DNA of 33,671 bases. It comes from an uncultured Alphaproteobacteria bacterium. Lineage in GTDB: Bacteria > Pseudomonadota > Alphaproteobacteria > HIMB59 > GCA-002718135. Every line of letters begins with the position of its first letter. Position 1 is the stretch's first letter. The DNA is taken from positions 1-33,671 of the forward strand of contig CABYXC010000003.1 of NCBI GenBank assembly GCA_902522865.1. Direction: 5' to 3'. The position numbers and the translations under genes are program-made. The notes beneath the pieces are model-generated. The model was not told the origin of the DNA. It ran no database searches and worked only from the letters and a program-made list of their open reading frames with translations. Positions 25,088 through 32,816 of the stretch are shown here, in pieces.

Positions 25088-26106
25088 TACTTAATATTGC
25101 CAAGCCTAATCGCATTTTTTTGGGCTTTGATTGCCAAATCCATAACTTTTAAACAATGTGATTGATCCATTGCAGTACTAGTTCTATTTATAACATCGCC
25201 CATTAATTTCTCAAAATATGTTAGAGGTTCTTTAGTAGCATTTTTATATTCATATTTTTTATTATTAACTATAAAAAGGTGATCTGTTCCTTCTCTACCA
25301 ACTAGATCGACATACTTTCTTAATTCAATGTATCCTTTTGTGCCTAAAATGGTCAATCTACCATCGCCCCAATTAGGTAAAGCATCAGGTGTATACCAGT
25401 CTACCCTAATGTAACCTCTACCCTTATCTCCATGGATTAATATTTCACCAAAATCTTCAAACTTATTATATTCTGGATTTGAAAAATTACCTGTTGAAGA
25501 ATTTATAATTTCTACATTTTTAGATCCAGTAAAAAATAAAAACTGATCTATTTGATGTGAAGCAATATCACATAAAATACCACCATATTGATCGTAATCA
25601 AAAAACCAATCAGGTCTAGTTTGAATATTTAATCGGTGAGGTCCCATTCCAATTGTTTGAACAACATCTCCAATTTCACCTGCTTGAATTAAATCATAAG
25701 CAACTTGAACTGAAGGTACTTCAAATCTTTCAGAAAAATCTATTGAAAAAATTTTTCCTGTTTTTTTTGTAGTATTTTCAATTTCTTTAAGTTGTTCTAA
25801 AGATGTACAACCAGGTTTATCTAACATTACATCTTTTCCAGCATTCATACACTCAATAGCTAAAGCTGCTCTTTTAACTGGAATGTCTGCTATTAATACT
25901 AATTCAATTTCTTTATTTGCTAATAAATCCTCTTTATTTGTAAAGCGGGGTATATCAGGATGTTTTTCATTAAAATCTTTTGTAATGTTGTTATCAGTTT
26001 CATTCCACCAGCCAACACATTCGCATCCCAAATTTAACATGCCATTTAATTGTCCAAAAATGTGTCTATGCTCAACACCCATTGCAGCAACTTTAATTTT
26101 TCTCAT
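25087..26106 (-). CDS. Gfo/Idh/MocA-family oxidoreductase with atypical nucleotide-binding motif
   Basis: The 339-residue product has the two-domain Gfo/Idh/MocA layout: DKPG (LDKPGCTSLEQL, near 95) in place of EKP, and YGGILCDIASHQIDQFLFFTG, which holds the expected catalytic His. The first glycine-rich loop reads AAMGVEHRHIFGQ rather than GxGxxG/A, an unusual form shared by a sub-group of the family. Cofactor use may therefore differ from typical members. The gene is in an operon with another Gfo/Idh/MocA gene (11 bases upstream) and the UxaC-like gene (1-base overlap). The substrate is unknown, probably a sugar or sugar acid brought in by the transporter. Confidence 0.84.
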   Translation of the reverse strand: MRKIKVAAMGVEHRHIFGQLNGMLNLGCECVGWWNETDNNITKDFNEKHPDIPRFTNKEDLLANKEIELVLIADIPVKRAALAIECMNAGKDVMLDKPGCTSLEQLKEIENTTKKTGKIFSIDFSERFEVPSVQVAYDLIQAGEIGDVVQTIGMGPHRLNIQTRPDWFFDYDQYGGILCDIASHQIDQFLFFTGSKNVEIINSSTGNFSNPEYNKFEDFGEILIHGDKGRGYIRVDWYTPDALPNWGDGRLTILGTKGYIELRKYVDLVGREGTDHLFIVNNKKYEYKNATKEPLTYFEKLMGDVINRTSTAMDQSHCLKVMDLAIKAQKNAIRLGNIK

Positions 26107-26117
26107 GATTAAATATT

Positions 26118-27146
26118 TTACTCCATTGTAATTAGTTTATTTTTTTTAGATGATTCTATCATTGCATCAATTAGATAATGAACTTTCAATGCTTCTTTTC
26201 CAGTAATTTCAAATTTTTCATTTGTGCTAATTGATTTTGCAAAATTAAGTATAAGATCTTTATGCCAATCAAATGGAAAAGCCATAGGATCAGCACTACC
26301 GCCAGTTCCAGATTCCTCTCCATACTCTTCCTTCTCACCATTTCTCCAATTAATAATTAATGTTCCTGCTTCAAGTTTTACTGTTGCATTTTCGCAATGA
26401 AGAATAATTGACTCTGATGAGCCTGGAAAAACACTAGTTGAAGCGAATAAAGATACAATAACGCTATTTTTAAATTTAATACCTCCAGTTACAAAATTTT
26501 CTGACTCCATTTGATGGAACTTTGTAGTTTCTGCCATTACCATCACCTCTTTAACATCCCCTAAAAGACTAATTGCAAGATCAAGTGTATGAATTGCTTG
26601 GCTTATAAGAACTCCTCCGCCATCTCTCTCATATGTTCCTCTACCTGGTTCATCGTAGTAGGACTGTTCTCTCCACCATGGAATATTGATTTGAGCTGAA
26701 AAAATCTGACCAAATTTATTCTCATTTATTAATAATTTTAATTTAATTGAGGATTTTCTAAATCTATGTTGAAAAACTATACCGAGATTAACTTTATTAT
26801 TTTCACAAATTGAAACAATTCTTTTTGCATTTTCTAAAGTTCGTTCAATTGGCTTTTCCATTAAGATATGTTTTCCATATTTACTAAACTGCTCTACTAG
26901 TTCTAACCGTTGATTTGGAGGAGTGATGATATCCACCATGTCTACTTCAGGATTATTATAAATGCTATCAATGTCCTGAAATGAATTAAAATTATAATTT
27001 TTAGAAAAATTTTCTCTTTTTTCCCTATTTCGAGAAAAAATTCCAACTACATTAATATCATCTTTTAATTCATTTAAAGCCAAGGCATGGGGTTTTGCAG
27101 CCATGCCCGTACCAATAATGGCAAGTCCAATTTTTTTAGAACTCAT
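26118..27146 (-). CDS. Gfo/Idh/MocA-family oxidoreductase
   Basis: This 342-residue protein has a standard nucleotide-binding loop (LAIIGTGMAAKPHA, 8-21), the EKP motif (ILMEKPIERT, near 98) and GGGVLISQAIHTLDLAISLLG in the C-terminal domain with the expected catalytic His. The WWREQSYYDEPGRGTYERDG stretch before it resembles enzymes acting on inositols or glycosides. It starts with a one-base overlap with the ATPase gene, so it is firmly part of the transport operon. Of the three family members in the window it is closest in motif style to the one at 22013, but the substrate cannot be assigned. Confidence 0.86.
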   Translation of the reverse strand: MSSKKIGLAIIGTGMAAKPHALALNELKDDINVVGIFSRNREKRENFSKNYNFNSFQDIDSIYNNPEVDMVDIITPPNQRLELVEQFSKYGKHILMEKPIERTLENAKRIVSICENNKVNLGIVFQHRFRKSSIKLKLLINENKFGQIFSAQINIPWWREQSYYDEPGRGTYERDGGGVLISQAIHTLDLAISLLGDVKEVMVMAETTKFHQMESENFVTGGIKFKNSVIVSLFASTSVFPGSSESIILHCENATVKLEAGTLIINWRNGEKEEYGEESGTGGSADPMAFPFDWHKDLILNFAKSISTNEKFEITGKEALKVHYLIDAMIESSKKNKLITME

Positions 27147-28228
27147 TAATTATTTTTTTTTGATACAGACATGCCATTCTCTTCAAAAAGATGAACTGAA
27201 TCTCTTTTAAAACGAAGATATAATTCTTCTCCCTTATTTATTTTATATTGCCCGGTATGATGAACAATTAATTGTTTTATTCCTTCACCCTGACAATAAA
27301 AATAAGTTTCACTTCCGAGCTGTTCAGTAAAATCAACATGTACTTTCAAATCTGAATTTTGCTGTTCACAAACTTCTATATGTTCAGGCCTTATCCCCAG
27401 AGAATAAGTTGTATTATTTTGTAAATTTTTATGATTTGTTTGTAAATTCAATGCATCTGAAACTAAATTAAATGAACCAGACTTATCAATTGCATTAACT
27501 TTTATAAAATTCATTTTTGGAGATCCAATGAAACCAGCTACAAAAATATCACTGGGATTATTATATAAATCAAGTGGTGCTCCTGCTTGTGCAACATAAC
27601 CATTATTTAAAACTACTATTTGATCAGCCAATGTCATTGCTTCAACTTGATCATGCGTAACATAAATCATTGTACCACCAATTTTTTCATGAAGTGCTGA
27701 TAATTCTTTTCTCATTGTTACTCTTAACTCAGCATCAAGATTAGATAAAGGCTCATCAAACAAAAATGCTTTTGGATCTCTAACTATTGCTCTGCCAATA
27801 GCTACTCTTTGTCTTTGACCGCCAGAAAGTGCTTTTGGTTTTCTTTGAAGATACTCTTCAATTTGTAAAAGTTTAGCTGCGCTATTAACTTTTTCTTCAA
27901 TTGTTTTTTTATCAATTTTTAAATTTTCCAATGCAAATGCCATATTTTTAAAAACAGACATGTGAGGATACAAAGCATATGATTGAAAAACCATAGCCAA
28001 ACCTCTTTCTGAAGCGGGTATATTACTTACTTCATTTCCGTCGATTAAAATTTCTCCTGATGTAATTCTTTCTAATCCAGCAATAATTCTTAATAATGTT
28101 GACTTACCACATCCAGAGGGACCAACTAAAACTAGAAATTTTCCACTTTCAACTTTTAAATCAACTCCATGAATTACTTCTGTTTGATCATAACTTTTAA
28201 AAATGTCCTTTAATATGATTTCAGTCAT
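27146..28228 (-). CDS. Sugar ABC transporter ATPase, MalK/UgpC type
   Basis: The 360-residue protein has one ABC cassette: Walker A GPSGCGKST (37-45), Q-loop VFQSYALYPHMSV, signature LSGGQRQRVAIGRA, Walker B AFLFDEPLSNLD and the H-loop in VTHDQVEA. A C-terminal regulatory OB-fold domain (from about residue 235, with LGIRPEHI) identifies the MalK/UgpC group that serves CUT1 importers of oligosaccharides, glycosides and polyols. It overlaps the hydroxyacid dehydrogenase gene upstream by four bases. Partners are the two permeases and the binding protein encoded further upstream. Confidence 0.95.
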   Translation of the reverse strand: MTEIILKDIFKSYDQTEVIHGVDLKVESGKFLVLVGPSGCGKSTLLRIIAGLERITSGEILIDGNEVSNIPASERGLAMVFQSYALYPHMSVFKNMAFALENLKIDKKTIEEKVNSAAKLLQIEEYLQRKPKALSGGQRQRVAIGRAIVRDPKAFLFDEPLSNLDAELRVTMRKELSALHEKIGGTMIYVTHDQVEAMTLADQIVVLNNGYVAQAGAPLDLYNNPSDIFVAGFIGSPKMNFIKVNAIDKSGSFNLVSDALNLQTNHKNLQNNTTYSLGIRPEHIEVCEQQNSDLKVHVDFTEQLGSETYFYCQGEGIKQLIVHHTGQYKINKGEELYLRFKRDSVHLFEENGMSVSKKNN

Positions 28229-29238
28229 CTATCTCTTCTCATTATTGCTTTGTCAGGGTCAGCATGTTGTAAGTGTATAGGCGGCATCCCATTTAAGATT
28301 TTTTTTATATCATTCATCATCATATCTCTTATATTTTTATATGAATAATCTAAAGCACCTGCAACATGTGAAGTAAATAAAATATTAGATTTTTTTCTAA
28401 AAATTGAATCTGCTGGCACAGGCTCGACTGGATATACATCTATAGCTGCTCTAAAATATTCATTTTCAGCAAGTTCAATAAATTCGTCAAAATCAACAAC
28501 CTCCGCTCTACTGACTAGAACTACTGAACTATTTTTTTTAATTAATTTTAATTTATCTTTACTAATAAATCCTTCATTTTCAGTAGTAACTCCAGCTAAT
28601 ATGAATATAAATTTATTGTTAGATAATAAATAATCAATCGATACAGGGTTTACACCCTGGCTTTCTAAGTATTCATTAGATAACCATGGATCAAATACTG
28701 AAATTTTACAGTTAAATGGTTTTAACAAAGGAAGTAAACTTTTTGCTAAATTTCCAAACCCAATTAACCCAACATTTGAGTTAAAAAGTGTATAAGCAAA
28801 TTTATTTTCTTTAATTCCATATTGCTCTTCAGAATTTAAAAATTTTTTGTAAACTCCCAAAACATTTCTAGAAAGTGAGATTGCGTAACCTAAACAAGCT
28901 TCAGCAACAGCAGGAGCCATGGCAGGTGCAGCTGATAAAACATAAATACCTCTTCTATGTGCTTCATGATAGTCAATATTCGGTTCCCAATTTGCTTTGA
29001 CATTTATAATTGCTTTAATTTTTTTTGATTTATCTAAACGTTCTTTAGGCATAGCAGTCTGTCCAACTAATATTTCAATTTCTTCAATATTTTTATCTAC
29101 AAGTTCATCAGGAGCTCGACTACCAAAGTGATAGATTAAATTAGATATTTTTTCTAATTCAGTCTTAACATCATTGGTAAAAACCATTTCTTCATTTCTT
29201 GGATAAGGATCAAAAAAAATTAGAGGTTTGTCTTGCAT
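28225..29238 (-). CDS. D-isomer-specific 2-hydroxyacid dehydrogenase family protein
   Basis: From ATG 29238 the product is 337 residues. It has the cofactor motif VGLIGFGNLAKSLLPLLKPF, and the three family active-site positions are visible: Arg in VSRAEVVD, Glu in YPVEPVP and His in FTSHVAGA. The ATG overlaps the stop of the permease gene (TAATG); longer in-frame starts would run deep into that gene and are rejected. It sits between the permease and ATPase genes of the transport operon, so it most likely acts on the imported compound or its oxidised product, interconverting a 2-keto acid and a 2-hydroxy acid. The specific acid is unknown. Confidence 0.85.
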   Translation of the reverse strand: MQDKPLIFFDPYPRNEEMVFTNDVKTELEKISNLIYHFGSRAPDELVDKNIEEIEILVGQTAMPKERLDKSKKIKAIINVKANWEPNIDYHEAHRRGIYVLSAAPAMAPAVAEACLGYAISLSRNVLGVYKKFLNSEEQYGIKENKFAYTLFNSNVGLIGFGNLAKSLLPLLKPFNCKISVFDPWLSNEYLESQGVNPVSIDYLLSNNKFIFILAGVTTENEGFISKDKLKLIKKNSSVVLVSRAEVVDFDEFIELAENEYFRAAIDVYPVEPVPADSIFRKKSNILFTSHVAGALDYSYKNIRDMMMNDIKKILNGMPPIHLQHADPDKAIMRRDR

Positions 29239-30302
29239 TACTTCATACCTGTACTTGCTATTCCTGTTGTTATAAATTTTTGTAAGTAAGCAAATATAAT
29301 TGCTATAGGTAATAAAGTTACCATAGTCATTGATAATACATAATTCCACTGACTAGTAAGTTCTCCGTGAAATGCGTTTAATCCAATTTGCAATGTATAA
29401 ACTTCACTTTTTGATAAAACTATTAAAGGCCATAAGAAATCATTCCATCTCCACATTATGGAAAAAATTGCTAAAACTGCAATAGCAGGTATAGATAAAG
29501 GTAGGACAACTCTCCAATAAATTGCCCATTCACTTGCATGATCCATTCTTGCAGCTTCTATAAGTTCTCTAGGCAATGTAAGCATATATTGACGAAGTAA
29601 AAAAACTCCTGTTGGTGTTGCAGCACCTGGAAGAATTACGCCCCATAATGAATTTATCATTCCAAAGTTTGCAACTACATAAAAAACTGGAACCAAAATT
29701 ATCGTTAATGGAATTAATAATGTACCTATAACAAAAACAAGTGCAAAATTTTTCCCTCTAAACTCATATATAGAAAGTGCATATGCTGCCATTGAATTTA
29801 TTATTAACGTTATTATTGTTGCTACAACAGTAATGAAAGTTGAGTTTTTGAAATAAAGTAAAAAATCATACTTTCTTAAAGGATCAACATAGTTTTGCCA
29901 CTGAATTTTAAATTCTCTAATTTTTTCTCTTTTATCAATCGGTACTTTTACTGTTTCTCCTGGGTTTAGAGGATCAACCATTTTAGCATTAATTCCAATT
30001 CTTTTAATTTGTGCTAACTGCTTTACTGACCCATCTTCTTGTGTCACATTAAAAATTGGTAAGGGTTTGTCGTATCCTTCAACATCAACTTGAATTTGAG
30101 AAAGTGGCAAAATTGTTGGAGGATATTCTTGTATACCTGCTAATGTCTTTAATGAAGATAATCCTAACCACACAACAGGACCAAACATTAAAAGAACACC
30201 TAGAAATAAATAAAAATAAGAAAAATAATCTGTCCAATGATATTTATTTTTATATCTTTTTTTTGTAGCAATTTTTATTATTCTTGAAGTTGTTTCAGAC
30301 AT
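29238..30302 (-). CDS. Sugar ABC transporter permease (MalG/UgpE-like)
   Basis: The 354-residue inner-membrane protein has a basic cytoplasmic N-terminus, a first membrane segment near 28-50 and five more segments from about 155 onward. The EAA loop is clear in EAARMDHASEWAIYWRVVLP, with a PL-x-x-P continuation. Between the first and second segments is a large hydrophilic insertion (about residues 55-150, including FNVTQEDGSVKQLAQ), which must face the periplasm. It is the second permease of the importer and follows the first with a one-base gap. Confidence 0.93.
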   Translation of the reverse strand: MSETTSRIIKIATKKRYKNKYHWTDYFSYFYLFLGVLLMFGPVVWLGLSSLKTLAGIQEYPPTILPLSQIQVDVEGYDKPLPIFNVTQEDGSVKQLAQIKRIGINAKMVDPLNPGETVKVPIDKREKIREFKIQWQNYVDPLRKYDFLLYFKNSTFITVVATIITLIINSMAAYALSIYEFRGKNFALVFVIGTLLIPLTIILVPVFYVVANFGMINSLWGVILPGAATPTGVFLLRQYMLTLPRELIEAARMDHASEWAIYWRVVLPLSIPAIAVLAIFSIMWRWNDFLWPLIVLSKSEVYTLQIGLNAFHGELTSQWNYVLSMTMVTLLPIAIIFAYLQKFITTGIASTGMK

Positions 30303-30303
30303 A

Positions 30304-31335
30304 TTAGATTTCTTGATGTTTACTTTCTTTATTTCGACTGAAATATAATTGCATAAGTGTTAAAAATAAAAGTACTACACCGAGAACCATAGATGCGGCG
30401 GCTGCAAGACCAAAATTTTGAACAGATCCAGATGAAGCAAATCCTGTGGTAAAAATATATTGAACAATCAATGATGTAGATGTTCCAGGCCCCCCACCAG
30501 TTAAAACATATATTTCATCAAATGTTTGAACACCTTTTATTGAGGCAAGAATAAATACAACTAATAAATTTGGCATTAGAAGAGGTAGAGTTATTCGAAA
30601 GAAAATTCTTTCTCGGCTAGTTCCATCCATTTCGGCTGCTTCATATAAATTTGGAGGTATTGCTTGCAGACCTGCTAATACAATCAGAGTGTAAAAACCC
30701 ATATGGGCCCATATTGATACAAAGATTACAGATGCCATTGCCCATGATGGATCTGTTAAAAATGATACTTTGTCTCCACCATAAGACTCAATTATAGCAT
30801 TGAAAGCTCCATTTTTAAGCAGTATCCATTGCCAAATCAAACCAACAACAACTGGTGACAATAAAACAGGGAAAAAAAATACCGATCTAAAAAAGCCTCT
30901 GCCGATAATTTTCTTATTTAATATCACGGCAGTCAAAACCGAAAAGAAAATCATTAAGCCAACTTGAAAAACAACAAAGAATATAGTGTTATAAACTCCT
31001 CTCCAAAAAAAATCTTCTGTACATGTATTTGGGTTTAAATAACTCTCACAATCAAATAACTGATCATATTGTTTTGTTGTAGGAAGTTCTCTCTCAGCAA
31101 ATAACAGTTCGTCACCAGATGATAATGAAAAGAAAAAGTTTGCACCAAGAGGGATTATTACAAATAATCCAAAAAAAATTAAATTTGGAAGCAAAAAAAT
31201 ATATGGCATATTTCTTACACCAATAATTTTTTGAATTGGCCACATGATTAAATCAATAGCATGCATTAAAAATGCAAAGGGAATGTTTAAAATTCTAAGG
31301 AAAAAAATTTTTGTTTGATTTCTAATATTTTCCAT
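30304..31335 (-). CDS. Sugar ABC transporter permease (MalF/UgpA-like)
   Basis: The 343-residue protein has six or so membrane segments; the N-terminal 40 residues include an extra hydrophobic stretch (FLRILNIPFAFLMHAIDLIM) before the first standard one (MPYIFLLPNLIFFGLFVIIP). The EAA loop is YEAAEMDGTSRERIFFRITLP. The periplasmic loop after the first segment contains a Cys pair (FDCESYLNPNTC). It pairs with the MalG-like permease. The gene is separated from the binding-protein gene by a terminator hairpin. Confidence 0.93.
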   Translation of the reverse strand: MENIRNQTKIFFLRILNIPFAFLMHAIDLIMWPIQKIIGVRNMPYIFLLPNLIFFGLFVIIPLGANFFFSLSSGDELLFAERELPTTKQYDQLFDCESYLNPNTCTEDFFWRGVYNTIFFVVFQVGLMIFFSVLTAVILNKKIIGRGFFRSVFFFPVLLSPVVVGLIWQWILLKNGAFNAIIESYGGDKVSFLTDPSWAMASVIFVSIWAHMGFYTLIVLAGLQAIPPNLYEAAEMDGTSRERIFFRITLPLLMPNLLVVFILASIKGVQTFDEIYVLTGGGPGTSTSLIVQYIFTTGFASSGSVQNFGLAAAASMVLGVVLLFLTLMQLYFSRNKESKHQEI

Positions 31336-31347
31336 TAAATGATTTCG

Positions 31348-31376
31348 AAAAAAAGCTGCTCAAAATGAGCAGCTTT
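31348..31376 (-). terminator. Intrinsic terminator/attenuator after the second binding-protein gene
   Basis: On the minus strand the sequence AAAGCTGCTCA (31376-31366) and TGAGCAGCTTT (31362-31352) form a perfect 11-base-pair stem with a three-base TTT loop, followed by a T-run that continues to 31348. It lies between the binding-protein stop (31401) and the permease start (31335). It should make the binding-protein message much more abundant than that of the downstream operon. Confidence 0.9.
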
Positions 31377-31400
31377 ATATTATTATTATTTTGGATGTAA

Positions 31401-32681
31401 TTATCCGCCGTATTTTTCTTTAAGTTGTTTTTCAACATCTTCATCCATACGCGTCCAAGCTTCTTCCATTGTCATTTCACCAACAATAGCTTGTCCTAAT
31501 CTTGAGATAATTGCGTTAAACATTATACGGTTGTCAACGTGTGCCTGAAGATCAAAAGCGACTTGATCAATAGTTGGCACTGCGCCAGCAAAAGTGTTTA
31601 ATGCATGTTTTGCGTTTGGATCATCAGTTTGATAGTCAACTTGTAGATCTAAGTGTCCAGGGATAGCAAGAACTTGACCAATAAAACTACTTAGTTGTTC
31701 TTTACTAGAAAGATAATCCATTACCTTTCCAACAGCTGGATTAGCATTGAATGCTAATAGTGCATTTCCACCTGGCATTCCAGTACATGCAGCAGGACCA
31801 CATGGAGCTGGTACAGCCCACCAATCAAAATCATCTCCTACTTCATTTGCAAATCTTCCAATTTGCCATGAACCACTCATCATGAAAACTACCTCAGCAG
31901 CATTCCACCAATCATTTGGAGCATGATATTTAGATCCTGAAACTGATCCCCAAAGATCTTTACTCATTGTACCTGCTTGGTGCCAGTCATAAAGCATTTG
32001 AGTCATAGCTTTTAATCCATCATCAACTAATTTTGGATCACCATTTGAATCAAAATATTTCGCACCCATAGAAATCGCAGGGCCTGATACACGGTGACCT
32101 GATCTATCCCAAGCCATTGGTATAGGAGTACCTGTTTTTTCTGCTACTTCAATTGAAACTGCTGCCCATTCTTCCCAGGTTGCACCAGGGCCTAATAGAT
32201 CTACACCAGCTTGTTCAAATAGAGTTTTATTTACATATGGACCAGTAACGGTCATTGTAGAATGGAAACCATGAATTGAAGTTGTATCTCCAGGCTTACG
32301 ATACCAATTTAAAAAAGGACCGAAGCTTTTTTCATAGTAACTTGGATCAGCTACATAAGGCGTAATATCAGCATAATATTTGTTTAATCCACCAAGATCA
32401 GTAACACGAGCAATGTCAGGACCTTCACCAGCAGCAAGCTGGATTGGTAGAGTGTTCATTATTGCATCATATGGTACAATATCTAAAATTACATTTATAT
32501 CTGGATTAGCTGCATTAAACTCATCAATTTGTGCTGCAATTGGCACATTTTCTTTGTCTCCATCTCCATACCACATAATACGTACATCTGTGGCAGCAAA
32601 AGAAACTGCAGAAATTAAAGTTAATGAGAATGAAACTAAAGCTACAGATATTGCTTTTAAAATAAACTTAAAGTTCATCAT
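31401..32681 (-). CDS. Extracellular solute-binding protein, family 1 (CUT1 sugar/glycoside importer)
   Basis: The 426-residue product has a signal peptide (MNFKFILKAISVALVSFSLT, cleavage near SFAA-TD) and then the family-1 binding-protein pattern: VRIMWYGDGDKENV, QLAAGEGPDIARVTDLGG, a central WWNAAEVVFMMSGSWQIGRF and a C-terminal GQAIVGEMTMEEAW. Two cysteines (CGPAAC) may form a loop disulfide. It captures the ligand in the periplasm; the ligand is unknown, a sugar, glycoside or uronate by context. A good ribosome binding site precedes two adjacent ATG codons (32681 and 32678); either could serve. Confidence 0.93.
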   Translation of the reverse strand: MMNFKFILKAISVALVSFSLTLISAVSFAATDVRIMWYGDGDKENVPIAAQIDEFNAANPDINVILDIVPYDAIMNTLPIQLAAGEGPDIARVTDLGGLNKYYADITPYVADPSYYEKSFGPFLNWYRKPGDTTSIHGFHSTMTVTGPYVNKTLFEQAGVDLLGPGATWEEWAAVSIEVAEKTGTPIPMAWDRSGHRVSGPAISMGAKYFDSNGDPKLVDDGLKAMTQMLYDWHQAGTMSKDLWGSVSGSKYHAPNDWWNAAEVVFMMSGSWQIGRFANEVGDDFDWWAVPAPCGPAACTGMPGGNALLAFNANPAVGKVMDYLSSKEQLSSFIGQVLAIPGHLDLQVDYQTDDPNAKHALNTFAGAVPTIDQVAFDLQAHVDNRIMFNAIISRLGQAIVGEMTMEEAWTRMDEDVEKQLKEKYGG

Positions 32682-32816
32682 TTATCCTCCAATTTTTTTC
32701 TGACTTAAACATATTAAATTATTATATACAAGTAATAAAAACCTAGAAATAATGGCAAATTTTGAAATTAAATAATAATATTTTGTTAAAAAATATTATA
32801 AACATATCACAATTCA
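32682..32816. promoter_or_regulatory. Divergent control region of the second transport operon and the isomerase-like gene
   Basis: These 135 bases lie between divergent starts. For the minus-strand operon a perfect -10 box TATAAT (plus-strand 32721-32726) is 40 bases from the start, with a poor -35 (TTTCTA, 17-base spacing), and GGAGG at 32690-32686 is the ribosome binding site, four bases from ATG 32681. For the plus-strand gene no convincing promoter stands out in the AT-rich sequence. No clear symmetrical operator was recognised. Confidence 0.45.

Noticed and set aside
29239..29349. N-terminal extension of the 2-hydroxyacid dehydrogenase
   Set aside because: The 37 extra residues would lie inside the permease coding sequence and look unlike the family; the ATG at 29238 overlapping the permease stop is the natural start.
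32380..32703. A 107-codon plus-strand open frame opposite the family-1 binding protein gene
   Set aside because: Antisense to the signal peptide and first lobe of a clear gene, with no recognisable domain and no start signal.
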